Below are positions 7,254 to 14,608 of a stretch of 17,499 bases of DNA, piece by piece. The DNA comes from an uncultured beta proteobacterium (GTDB taxonomy: Bacteria > Pseudomonadota > Gammaproteobacteria > Burkholderiales > Burkholderiaceae_C): assembly GCA_903944555.1 (NCBI GenBank), contig CAJASG010000407.1, forward strand, positions 1 to 17,499, given 5' to 3'. The notes under the pieces are model-generated. The model had not been told where the DNA came from. It saw only the letters and a list, made by a program, of their open reading frames with translations, and searched no databases. Position 1 is the first letter of the stretch; the number at the start of each line of letters is the position of its first letter. Both the position numbers and the translations under genes were made by a program.

Positions 7254-9907
7254 GGCGGCGCAGTCTCCTTGCTCTCTATGGGTAACGTCACGCGGAAAGT
7301 GCTTCCCTGTCCGGGTGCGGACTGTACGGAAATCGTTCCCTGGTGCTGCTGAATGATGCCAAAGGTAATCGATAGACCCAATCCGGTTCCCTGGCCAACG
7401 GGTTTGCTGGTGTAAAACGGCTCAAAGATTCGCACCTGATTCTCTGGGGAGATGCCGCAACCGTCATCCTGCACTTCGAACCAGACCTGGTCGCCCTCCA
7501 CGCCGGTACGCAGGGTGATGTGGCCCCGATCTGCAATGGCCTGTTCCGCATTGATCAGCAGGTTCATCACCACTTGGTTAATCTGGGACGCTACACAGCG
7601 CACCAGAGGCAATGTTCCGTACTCGCGAATGACCTCCACTTTGTATTTGAGCTGGTTCCAGACAATATTGATGGTGGTTTCCATGCCCGCGTGGATGTCG
7701 CTCCACTCCTTGGCCCCGTCGCCGGAGCGTGAGAAATTCTTCAGATCCAGCACAATTTTGCTGACGCGTTGTACGCCCTCGCGTGACTCTTCTATCAATT
7801 GGGACAGGTCCTTGATCAGGAAGTTGTAGTCCAGCTCCAGTTTGCGTGCACGTGTGGTCTCGAATGCGGTGGCAAACGGCGCACCCAATTCCTTTTCTGC
7901 GGCTTCATAAGACTCAATAATTTCCGCGAGATTCTTGACATAGGTTGCCAAGGAGCCAAGATTGGATTTAACAAAACCGATGGGGTTATTGATTTCATGT
8001 GCGACCCCCGACGCCAACTGGCCAATAGAGGCCATTTTTTCCGATTGAAGCAGCTGCAATTGCATGTCGGAAAGTTTCTTGTTGACGACAACCAACTCTT
8101 CAAGCCGTTGACGAAGTGCAGTCTCAGCGCGCGACCTCCGAGCGATGCGCCACAAGTCGTTGCCAATGAGCAGCAGCGTATCGACATCGAAATCGGTGTA
8201 GTCACTTTCCTTGTTGCCGACCCCCAGCATGAGCCGTACTTTCCCGTTTTCAACGATGGGGACAGAGGTCAGCCGTGTCATGACGACGTGACCGGGCGGC
8301 AGGCCTTTCTTCTTCGTGTAACTGGCGTAGTCATTGAAGACAACGGGCTTGCCCTCCCGCAAACAATCGGCCCAAATGCCCGCCTGACTGGCCGGGTAAT
8401 GGGTGTCAAAGGCAGCGGTACAGCCCTTCAGGGCGGAGGAGGTCCAGGTCACCAGCTCCAGTGTTTCCTGATCGTCATTGACGAAATGAAGAAACCCGAT
8501 TTTGCTGCGCGTCAGCTTTTCTGCCAGCTCCAAGCCAGCGGTCAAAAATTCCTTTTCAGCAAGTTGGGTGCTGAGGGCGTTGATGCGCAGCAAAGCCGTG
8601 GATCGTTCGCTGGCGCGATACCGCTCTGTCACATCAAAGCTGAGGCCCCCTAACAAGCGCTGCCCGGAACCGTCATCCAGCACGAACATGCTGGTCTCGT
8701 TGTGACGATCGTTGTAGGTTTCAGTATAGGTGTGGCTGCCGCCACGCGCCAACATCTCGTGGTCAAGTTGTGTGATGGTCTCTGCAAACTCGGGGGGGAA
8801 AATCTCGTGGGCTGTTTTGCCAATCAGGCTCTGTGGATCCACTCCGAGCATCTTGCCCAAATGCCGATTGGCCATCAGTAGTCGCAGTTGACTGTCTTTG
8901 ATAAACGCCGTTCCAGGAAGTTGGTCAATAAAACGCTGCATTAGCGACTGCGCATCGCGCACACGGACCTCAAGCCGATGGCGTTCGGTCACGTCGTGGA
9001 TTGCCGATATCAAATAGGTCTGCCCACCAAAGCTGATCGGGCTTGTGAAGACCTCAACATCGCGCAATTCGCCGTTCTCCAGGCGGTGGTGAAAATTGAA
9101 ATAGGACTTTCCAGTCTTCACCGCATGTGCCATTTCAGCGCGGATTTCCTCCGGACTCATGGCGTTGATATCCGACAGGCACATGGATGTGAGCGCGGAG
9201 TGATTCCATCCGTAGAAATTGACTGCCTTTATGTTGGCGTCGACTATGCGTCCATCGGCGGGGTTCACAACCATCATTGGCATGCAATTGCTTGCGAACA
9301 ATGCGCTGTAGCGCACCTCGCTTTCAATCAGCGCGTATTCAGCTTTCTTTCGTTCGAAGTCGAGCTCAAAAAAATCCATCGCATAGCTGATATTCGATGC
9401 CAATTGCACTAGCAAATTGCATTCTTTTTCACCAAACGCATTGGGGGTCTTGGCATAAATCGACAATGCCCCCATGGCCTTGCCACCGATCGTTAACGGC
9501 AAGACTGCGGCCGAGTGCCATCCCCTGGTCTTTGCCAGCTCCCATCGGTTCTCCATTCGTGGGTCTGCCAACATGTCGGCTGACCACACAGCACGGTTTT
9601 CCCGAATGGCAACATCGGCAGGGCCGTTTCTCGGCAAGGCTTTGACCTCGGCAGACATTTGCATAAATTCGAAGTAGTTCCATCCCTCTCCGAAATGGGC
9701 TTGCGGCCACACGTTGTTGTCCCCAACGTCCGCCATGCCGATCCATGCAAAATCCATCTCCCCCAGTTTGACCAGATGTTGGCAAATGCCATCGAACAAC
9801 TCACCACGGGTGGTGCTTCGAATAACAGCGTGGTCACATTCGACGAGCGCTGCATAGAGGCTCAGCAATCGCTGCTGACCGGGGTGTTGTTCCAGCCTAT
9901 TTTTCAT
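7250..9907 (-). CDS. GAF-PAS-PAS-GAF sensor histidine kinase, soluble
   Basis: An 885-residue kinase. Rough order: GAF (35-180), PAS with PAC end HDVTERHR (195-310), PAS with PAC end FDVTERYR (318-430), a second GAF of the type with HYPASQAGIWADC and GLPPGH (440-592), a short coiled coil, the phosphoacceptor His637 in GVAHEINNPIGFV, and an ATPase with NLLINAEQA (782-790), DDGCGI (814-819) and GQGTGLGLSI (838-847). No transmembrane segments or signal peptide are seen, so it reads an internal signal, and the ligands cannot be told. Its catalytic half is very like that of the next gene. The start overlaps the end of the response-regulator gene by 11 bases (ATGAAAAATAG), and there is no separate Shine-Dalgarno, so translation is probably coupled. 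Confidence 0.94.
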   Translation of the reverse strand: MKNRLEQHPGQQRLLSLYAALVECDHAVIRSTTRGELFDGICQHLVKLGEMDFAWIGMADVGDNNVWPQAHFGEGWNYFEFMQMSAEVKALPRNGPADVAIRENRAVWSADMLADPRMENRWELAKTRGWHSAAVLPLTIGGKAMGALSIYAKTPNAFGEKECNLLVQLASNISYAMDFFELDFERKKAEYALIESEVRYSALFASNCMPMMVVNPADGRIVDANIKAVNFYGWNHSALTSMCLSDINAMSPEEIRAEMAHAVKTGKSYFNFHHRLENGELRDVEVFTSPISFGGQTYLISAIHDVTERHRLEVRVRDAQSLMQRFIDQLPGTAFIKDSQLRLLMANRHLGKMLGVDPQSLIGKTAHEIFPPEFAETITQLDHEMLARGGSHTYTETYNDRHNETSMFVLDDGSGQRLLGGLSFDVTERYRASERSTALLRINALSTQLAEKEFLTAGLELAEKLTRSKIGFLHFVNDDQETLELVTWTSSALKGCTAAFDTHYPASQAGIWADCLREGKPVVFNDYASYTKKKGLPPGHVVMTRLTSVPIVENGKVRLMLGVGNKESDYTDFDVDTLLLIGNDLWRIARRSRAETALRQRLEELVVVNKKLSDMQLQLLQSEKMASIGQLASGVAHEINNPIGFVKSNLGSLATYVKNLAEIIESYEAAEKELGAPFATAFETTRARKLELDYNFLIKDLSQLIEESREGVQRVSKIVLDLKNFSRSGDGAKEWSDIHAGMETTINIVWNQLKYKVEVIREYGTLPLVRCVASQINQVVMNLLINAEQAIADRGHITLRTGVEGDQVWFEVQDDGCGISPENQVRIFEPFYTSKPVGQGTGLGLSITFGIIQQHQGTISVQSAPGQGSTFRVTLPIESKETAPP

Positions 9908-11258
9908 ACGTGCTGTTCAATGGCGCGGTGGGGTGTGGTCGAACTTCTGCGGATAGTTTCCAGGCGATGGATCGCTCAAAACTAATGATCTTCCGTATGA
10001 CGGCGTCGTCCAGCACATGGCCGGCCGTCAGCAACAACATTCCACTAGGGGACAGCAGATCCCGAGAGAGAACCATGCCTTCCACCAAGTCACCGGACGT
10101 GACGGATTTGGTGCCGGGGACCGGCGACTGCTCCAAATCTTTCGACAAGGGACCTAGCAGGGAGGTCAGCGCGTCCACCACATCGGGGTCATAGTGATGC
10201 CCGCGTTGTTGAAGCAACATCGCATGGGCTTGTGCTGCGCTGAGTTGTCGCGGTTCCAGAATACCGGCCTGCAAGCTTGTAAAGTCGCTGGCCAGTGCCA
10301 ATATTCTTGCGCCCATGGGTATCTTGCGCCCGGCGATGCCTTTGGGGTAGCCCGACCCGTCATGCCGCTCCAGCTGCGCACCAATGAGTTCCACGGCGGT
10401 CTTGAGTTCTGCCAGGGGCATCAGTAGCTGTTCAGCACGCGCCGGATGCTGGCGATAGGCCTCCAGCTGCCGTGGGGTCATGGAGGCCACTGGCGTGCCC
10501 ATCAGTTCGTCATCAAACCCCACCTTGCCAATCGCGTGCAACAGGCCCGCAACAAAGAGGTCCTGTGCCTGCTTGTTTTCCAGATTCAGTGCCTGCGCCA
10601 TACGGCGTGACAGGTCGGCCACCTTGCGTGAGTGCCCTGCCAATTTGGGATTGCGTAACTCAATCAACGCCGTAAAAATTTTGATCGACGTGATCAGGTT
10701 GTTTTTGAGGCGGTCATTGGCGCCCGATAACGCGGTGTTGGATTGCTTGAGCTCCGCAGTTCGCGCCTCCACCTTGACTTCAAGGCTGGCATTGATGGTT
10801 TGCAGTTCTTCGTTTTGCTGCAAAACCAGTGCTTCCAGTCGTTTCTTCTCCTTTTCCAGAGCGCTGCGCTCCAGTGCGCCCTGGACAATCAAAATGATGT
10901 CGTTGTCGTCCCAGGGTTTTGCAATATAGCGGTAGATCTCACCGCGGTTGATGGCACCCATGATGGACGTGATGTCGGCGTAACCGGTCAGCAGCAGCCG
11001 AAGAATGTCCGGCCAACGCTGGCGCACATGTTCGAGAAAAACGACGCCATCCATCTCCGGCATCCGCATATCGGAAATAACCAGATCAACTGTCTCCTGT
11101 TCAAGAATAGCCAATCCAGCCTGCCCACTTTCGGCAGCAAGCACCTGAAAACCATGGGCCCGAAACAACCGGCGCAGTGCCGACAGGATGCTGGGCTCAT
11201 CATCCACACACAGAATGGTGGGTTTTCTGTTCTCGGGGGGCAAAGATGGCTGGTCCAT
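9897..11258 (-). CDS. REC + degenerate HD-GYP response regulator
   Basis: A 453-residue response regulator. The receiver domain (about 14-130) is intact: acidic pair Asp19/Asp20, phosphoacceptor Asp63 (SDMRMPEMDG), Thr91 and Lys114. A coiled coil (about 135-190) links it to an HD-GYP-like domain (about 195-360). HD-GYP enzymes hydrolyse cyclic di-GMP. Here His299-Pro305 keep HDGSGYP, but the HD dyad reads HAIGK with Ala242 for the metal-binding Asp, and the usual DAYDAMT..RPY region is changed to LASDFTSL. Catalysis is therefore doubtful. A C-terminal region of about 80 residues follows (GDLVEGMVLSRDLLSPSGMLLL), as in many RpfG-like regulators. GGAGA eight bases upstream supports the start. 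It is second in the operon, 32 bases after the first HDOD gene, and is the likely target of both kinases. Confidence 0.93.
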   Translation of the reverse strand: MDQPSLPPENRKPTILCVDDEPSILSALRRLFRAHGFQVLAAESGQAGLAILEQETVDLVISDMRMPEMDGVVFLEHVRQRWPDILRLLLTGYADITSIMGAINRGEIYRYIAKPWDDNDIILIVQGALERSALEKEKKRLEALVLQQNEELQTINASLEVKVEARTAELKQSNTALSGANDRLKNNLITSIKIFTALIELRNPKLAGHSRKVADLSRRMAQALNLENKQAQDLFVAGLLHAIGKVGFDDELMGTPVASMTPRQLEAYRQHPARAEQLLMPLAELKTAVELIGAQLERHDGSGYPKGIAGRKIPMGARILALASDFTSLQAGILEPRQLSAAQAHAMLLQQRGHHYDPDVVDALTSLLGPLSKDLEQSPVPGTKSVTSGDLVEGMVLSRDLLSPSGMLLLTAGHVLDDAVIRKIISFERSIAWKLSAEVRPHPTAPLNSTYEK

Positions 11259-11290
11259 TTACGCGTGTCTCCGCTGGTTCAAATGCGTGG

Positions 11291-12193
11291 TCATATTCTG
11301 ATAAATCGCCTTGCTTCTTCCAATAGGGGCTTCAGGTCGCCCATTTGGGCGATGATCTGATCCAGATTGCCCCCCATACGGTGAGCAACGTTTGCTGGCA
11401 GATCTTCGCGTTTGGATGGCCCTCCAAAATCAACCCCCAAGTGCCGGCAAATTTGGTTGGCGGTGTAAACGCCAGCGATCAAATCGCTGTCTTTGAGTTC
11501 CACTTGGTGTTGGTAGCGAACAGCCTCGACGAGGTCGACAGGAAACTGCCACTTCTCCAGCAACAAGGCTCCGACGGCTGAATGGTCAATACCAACCACA
11601 TCCCGTAATGCACAGTGCAGCGATACCTCGTGCCACACGCTGAATTCCAGTGCTTTTTTGAACTCTATCGGCATGCCTTGTGCGATGACGACCTTGCCGA
11701 AATCGTGGAGCAGACCAGCGATAAAAAAGTCATGTGGGTCCGCACCCGGAATTTTCATCGCCAGCTGTCGCGCAATTCCCGCTGCCGTGAGCGAATGCAG
11801 AAGGTACCCTTTCCCGTCGAATCCTGCCAATGGATTGGTTGGCAACATGCCCACTGCGGCGATGCTTAGTGAGAGATTTTTGACGGTGTTGAACCCCAAA
11901 AAAACCACCGCATGGCTGATAGAACTGATTTTTCTGGGAAGGCTGTAATAAGCAGAATTAACCACGCGCAAGACTTTTACCGTAACGACGGGGTCTCTAT
12001 CAATGACCTCTACCAAGTCCTTCGGCGCGCAGGATGCATCCCGTGTCAGCCGCAAAATTCTCTGTGCGCTTTCGGGAAACGCGGGCATGCTGTCCACGGC
12101 ATTCACCAACTCACTGGACAGTTCAGGGACATCAGAGCGCATGGTGTTGCATTGGCATAGAGAAACGCGGATCACCATTTTGCAGCAAGTCAA
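11291..12193 (-). CDS. HDOD domain signalling protein, first gene of operon
   Basis: An HDOD protein of up to 300 residues. It shows MPAFPESAQRILRLT, VIDRDPVVTVKVLRVVNSAYY and AVVFLGFNTVKNL, and in contrast to the operon's other HDOD protein it keeps a His-Asp pair (LLHDFGK, His163/Asp164). The start is uncertain. A TTG at 12193 has an AGGGAAG five or so bases upstream. In-frame ATGs at 12178 (MVIRV) and 12142 (MRSDVPELS) have no obvious ribosome site. The residues between the TTG and 12142 are Cys-rich and not typical of the family, so 12142 remains a fair alternative. It diverges from the transporter operon across about 120 bases that contain a long perfect inverted repeat. Confidence 0.88.
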   Translation of the reverse strand: MTCCKMVIRVSLCQCNTMRSDVPELSSELVNAVDSMPAFPESAQRILRLTRDASCAPKDLVEVIDRDPVVTVKVLRVVNSAYYSLPRKISSISHAVVFLGFNTVKNLSLSIAAVGMLPTNPLAGFDGKGYLLHSLTAAGIARQLAMKIPGADPHDFFIAGLLHDFGKVVIAQGMPIEFKKALEFSVWHEVSLHCALRDVVGIDHSAVGALLLEKWQFPVDLVEAVRYQHQVELKDSDLIAGVYTANQICRHLGVDFGGPSKREDLPANVAHRMGGNLDQIIAQMGDLKPLLEEARRFIRI

Positions 12194-12241
12194 AAGCTTC
12201 CCTGTGCGTTTAAGGTGACCTAGGGAAAGTCCTAATGTAAT

Positions 12242-12272
12242 AATTCGTTAATTAATCAAAAATTAACGAATT
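12242..12272. promoter_or_regulatory. Perfect 12-base inverted repeat between sensory and transporter operons
   Basis: AATTCGTTAATT (12242-12253) and AATTAACGAATT (12261-12272) are exact reverse complements separated by seven bases (AATCAAA). The site sits 46 bases before the binding-protein start and about 50 bases before the TTG start of the divergent HDOD gene. It is AT-rich, lacks a following T-run in either direction and lies between two promoters, so a dimeric repressor or activator site is more likely than a terminator. TTGATT read on the minus strand (12255-12260) inside it could act as a -35 for the HDOD operon, but the matching -10 is poor. Confidence 0.6.
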
Positions 12273-12317
12273 CAAGATGACATGGTGTCAGCTCGAATCT
12301 AACTTTTTGGAGACATG

Positions 12318-13568
12318 ATGTTGAAGCTTTCAAAACTCGCCACCGCAGTGGCATTGGTCGTGGCGGGTGCAGCGGTTCACGCTGGTGAAGTTGAAGTTCT
12401 GCACTACTGGACGTCCGGCGGTGAGGCCAAGTCAGTCGCCGAGTTGAAGAAAATCATGCAGGCCAAAGGCCACACATGGAAAGATTTCGCAGTGGCTGGT
12501 GGTGGTGGTGATAACGCTGCCACAGTGCTGAAGAGTCGTGTGGTGTCGGGCAACCCCCCTGCGGCCGCCCAAATCAAGGGCCCCGCCATTCAAGAATGGG
12601 CTTCGGAAGGCGTTTTGGCTAACCTGGATGCAACCGCCAAGGCTGAGAAGTGGGACGAGTTGTTGCCTACAGTAGTGGCAGATGTCATGAAGTACAAGGG
12701 TAGCTACGTGGCCGCTCCGGTCAATGTGCACCGTGTGAACTGGATGTGGGCGAATTCCGCAGTGCTGAAGAAGGTTGGCGTGACAACTACCCCCAAAACT
12801 TGGGATGAGTTCTTTGTCGCAGCTGAAAAGGTCAAAAAAGCGGGCTTGATTCCCGTGGCCCACGGTGGCCAAAACTGGCAAGACTTCACGACCTTTGAGT
12901 CCGTGGTGTTGGGTGTGGGCGGTGCTAAATTCTTCACCGATGCATTGATCAAGCTGGACCAAAAAGCACTGACCAGCGCCACCATGAAGAAATCGCTGGA
13001 AACCTTCCGCAAGGTCAAGGGTTACACCGATGCTGCCGCTCCAGGCCGCGATTGGAACCTGGCTACTGCCATGGTGATTCAAGAGAAGGCAGCCTTTCAG
13101 TTCATGGGTGACTGGGCCAAGGGCGAGTTCTCTGCTGCTGGTAAGGTTCCCGGTAAAGACTACATCTGCGCTGCCGCTCCCGGCACTGCCAATGCTTACA
13201 CCTTCAACGTGGACTCTTTTGCCATGTTCAAGCTTAAAGATGCAGGCGCCCAAAAGGCGCAGGCTGATTTGGCTGCAGCCATCATGGGAACCGAGTTCCA
13301 GGAAGTTTTCAACTTGAATAAGGGTTCTATCCCTGTTCGTTTGAAAATGAGTATGGATAAGTTTGACGATTGCGCTAAATTGTCTTCCAAAGACTTTGTT
13401 GACACCGCTAAAACCGGTGGTCTGGTTCCTTCCGTTGCCCACGGCATGGCCATCAAGCCAGCAGCTGAAGGCGCCATCAAGGACGCGGTTAGCCAGTTCT
13501 GGAACGACGACAAGATCTCCGTGGCTGATGGCATGAAGAACATTGCCAAGGCTGCTGCGACCAAGTAA
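12318..13568 (+). CDS. gtsA: Glucose/mannose-type ABC transporter substrate-binding protein
   Basis: A periplasmic sugar-binding protein of about 416 residues, close in wording to Pseudomonas GtsA. It has a Sec signal peptide with Lys residues, a hydrophobic core (ATAVALVVAGAAV) and probable cleavage after VHA. The mature chain contains VLHYWTSGGEAKSV, WKDFAVAGGGGDNAATVLKSR, GNPPAAAQIKGPAIQEWA, PVNVHRVNWMW and FMGDWAKGE, all hallmarks of this family. Two ATGs occur in tandem. GGAG at 12309-12312 is only two bases from the first (12315) but five from the second, so 12318 is preferred. Codons lean to GCT, GGT and CGT, as in highly expressed genes, unlike the neighbouring signalling genes. The glucose/mannose specificity comes from family resemblance only. 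Confidence 0.92.
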   Translation: MLKLSKLATAVALVVAGAAVHAGEVEVLHYWTSGGEAKSVAELKKIMQAKGHTWKDFAVAGGGGDNAATVLKSRVVSGNPPAAAQIKGPAIQEWASEGVLANLDATAKAEKWDELLPTVVADVMKYKGSYVAAPVNVHRVNWMWANSAVLKKVGVTTTPKTWDEFFVAAEKVKKAGLIPVAHGGQNWQDFTTFESVVLGVGGAKFFTDALIKLDQKALTSATMKKSLETFRKVKGYTDAAAPGRDWNLATAMVIQEKAAFQFMGDWAKGEFSAAGKVPGKDYICAAAPGTANAYTFNVDSFAMFKLKDAGAQKAQADLAAAIMGTEFQEVFNLNKGSIPVRLKMSMDKFDDCAKLSSKDFVDTAKTGGLVPSVAHGMAIKPAAEGAIKDAVSQFWNDDKISVADGMKNIAKAAATK

Positions 13569-13587
13569 TCGGTTCGTTTGACCGCAG

Positions 13588-13628
13588 AAGGCCTGGGGTA
13601 CATGCCGCCGTTCATGTCCCCCGGCCTT
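13588..13628 (+). promoter_or_regulatory. Intercistronic stem-loop after gtsA (first of two)
   Basis: AAGGCCTGGGGTACATG (13588-13604) pairs with CATGTCCCCCGGCCTT (13613-13628) with one mismatch and one bulged base around an eight-base loop. It starts 20 bases after the gtsA stop. No clean T-run follows. Hairpins at this place in sugar-transporter operons often protect the binding-protein mRNA or let only part of the transcripts continue into the permeases. That role is inferred here. Confidence 0.65.
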
Positions 13629-13655
13629 TGGCCTCCTCCTTTACTTCGCTTTGGC

Positions 13656-13691
13656 ATGCACCCCAAGCCTTCTGCTTGAGGTGCATTTATT
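13656..13691 (+). terminator. Second stem-loop with short T-rich tail, probable leaky terminator
   Basis: ATGCACCCCAAGC (13656-13668) pairs with GCTTGAGGTGCAT (13674-13686) at 12 of 13 positions around the five-base loop CTTCT, followed by TTATT. The stem is long, but the tail is short for a full intrinsic terminator. It ends about 20 bases before the permease start, so it probably attenuates read-through from gtsA to gtsB and keeps the binding protein in excess over the membrane parts. Confidence 0.55.
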
Positions 13692-13711
13692 GCCATACGA
13701 GAGCAACGCTT

Positions 13712-14590
13712 ATGAAATCCCTTGAAAACATTATTCCCAAGCTGGTGATTGCGCCGGGCTTTGTGCTCGGGTTCGCCTTCATCTACGGCTTCATGATCTG
13801 GAATGGCGTGCTGTCCGTGACCGGCTCGCGCATGCTTCCCAACTACGAAGAGTTTGTGGGGCTGGATCAGTACGTCAACCTTTGGGACATGGACCGCTGG
13901 TATGTCGCCCTGAAAAATCTGGGCCTGTTCAGCGTGCTGTATGTGGGCGGATCCATGGCCTTGGGCATGGGTATGGCGATTTTTCTGGACCAGAAGGTCC
14001 GGTTTGAAGGTGTGTTGCGCACCATCTACCTGTACCCCATGGCACTGTCCTTCATCGTGACGGGCACCGCCTGGAAATGGATTTTGAACCCCAGCCTTGG
14101 GCTGGAGAAGCTGATGCACGACCTGGGGTGGGCCAGCTTCCACTTTGACTGGCTGGTGCAATCGGACACCGCCATTTACTGCGTGGTGATCGCCGGTATC
14201 TGGCAGTCCGCCGGGTTTGCAATGGCCCTGTCGCTGGCCGGTTTGCGCGGCATTGACGACAGCATCATCAAGGCTGCGCAAATTGATGGCGCATCGTTGC
14301 CCCTGATTTATTGGCGCATTATTTTGCCCATCCTGCGCCCGGTGGTGTTCTCTACCGTACTGGTGTTGTCCCACCTGTCGATCAAGAGCTTTGATCTGGT
14401 CATGGCCCTGACGGCCGGCGGCCCGGGTTATGCCACCGATGTACCGGCCACCTTCATGTATGTGATGAGCTTTACCCGCGGCCAGATCGGTCTGGGCGCG
14501 GCCAGCGCCACCATGATGCTGGCGACCGTGGCGGCCATTGTGGTCCCCTACCTTTACAGCGAGTTGCGCGCCAAGCCGCATGACCGCTAA
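13712..14590 (+). CDS. gtsB: Sugar ABC transporter permease (GtsB/MalF-like)
   Basis: A 292-residue inner-membrane permease. Hydrophobic segments include LVIAPGFVLGFAFIYGFMIW near the N-terminus, LGLFSVLYVGGSMALGMGMAIF, TIYLYPMALSFIVTGTAW, AIYCVVIAGIWQSAGFAMAL and a C-terminal MMLATVAAIVVPYLY, consistent with six membrane helices. The cytoplasmic EAA loop that docks on the ATPase is seen as KAAQIDGASLPLIYWRIILP. It forms the channel with the next gene's product. The frame is open from 13628, but the ATG at 13712 (MKSLENIIPK), preceded by GAGAGC, gives the usual family length, and the upstream part would cover the two hairpins. Confidence 0.92.
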   Translation: MKSLENIIPKLVIAPGFVLGFAFIYGFMIWNGVLSVTGSRMLPNYEEFVGLDQYVNLWDMDRWYVALKNLGLFSVLYVGGSMALGMGMAIFLDQKVRFEGVLRTIYLYPMALSFIVTGTAWKWILNPSLGLEKLMHDLGWASFHFDWLVQSDTAIYCVVIAGIWQSAGFAMALSLAGLRGIDDSIIKAAQIDGASLPLIYWRIILPILRPVVFSTVLVLSHLSIKSFDLVMALTAGGPGYATDVPATFMYVMSFTRGQIGLGAASATMMLATVAAIVVPYLYSELRAKPHDR

Positions 14591-14608
14591 TCCCCAAAGG
14601 CCTACCCC

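Noticed and set aside
12242..12272. Inverted repeat as a transcription terminator
   Set aside because: It is AT-rich, lacks a T-run after the stem and lies in a divergent start region where neither neighbouring gene ends.
12432..13442. 336-codon open frame on the minus strand
   Set aside because: It is fully antisense to the well-supported binding-protein gene and has no recognisable domain.
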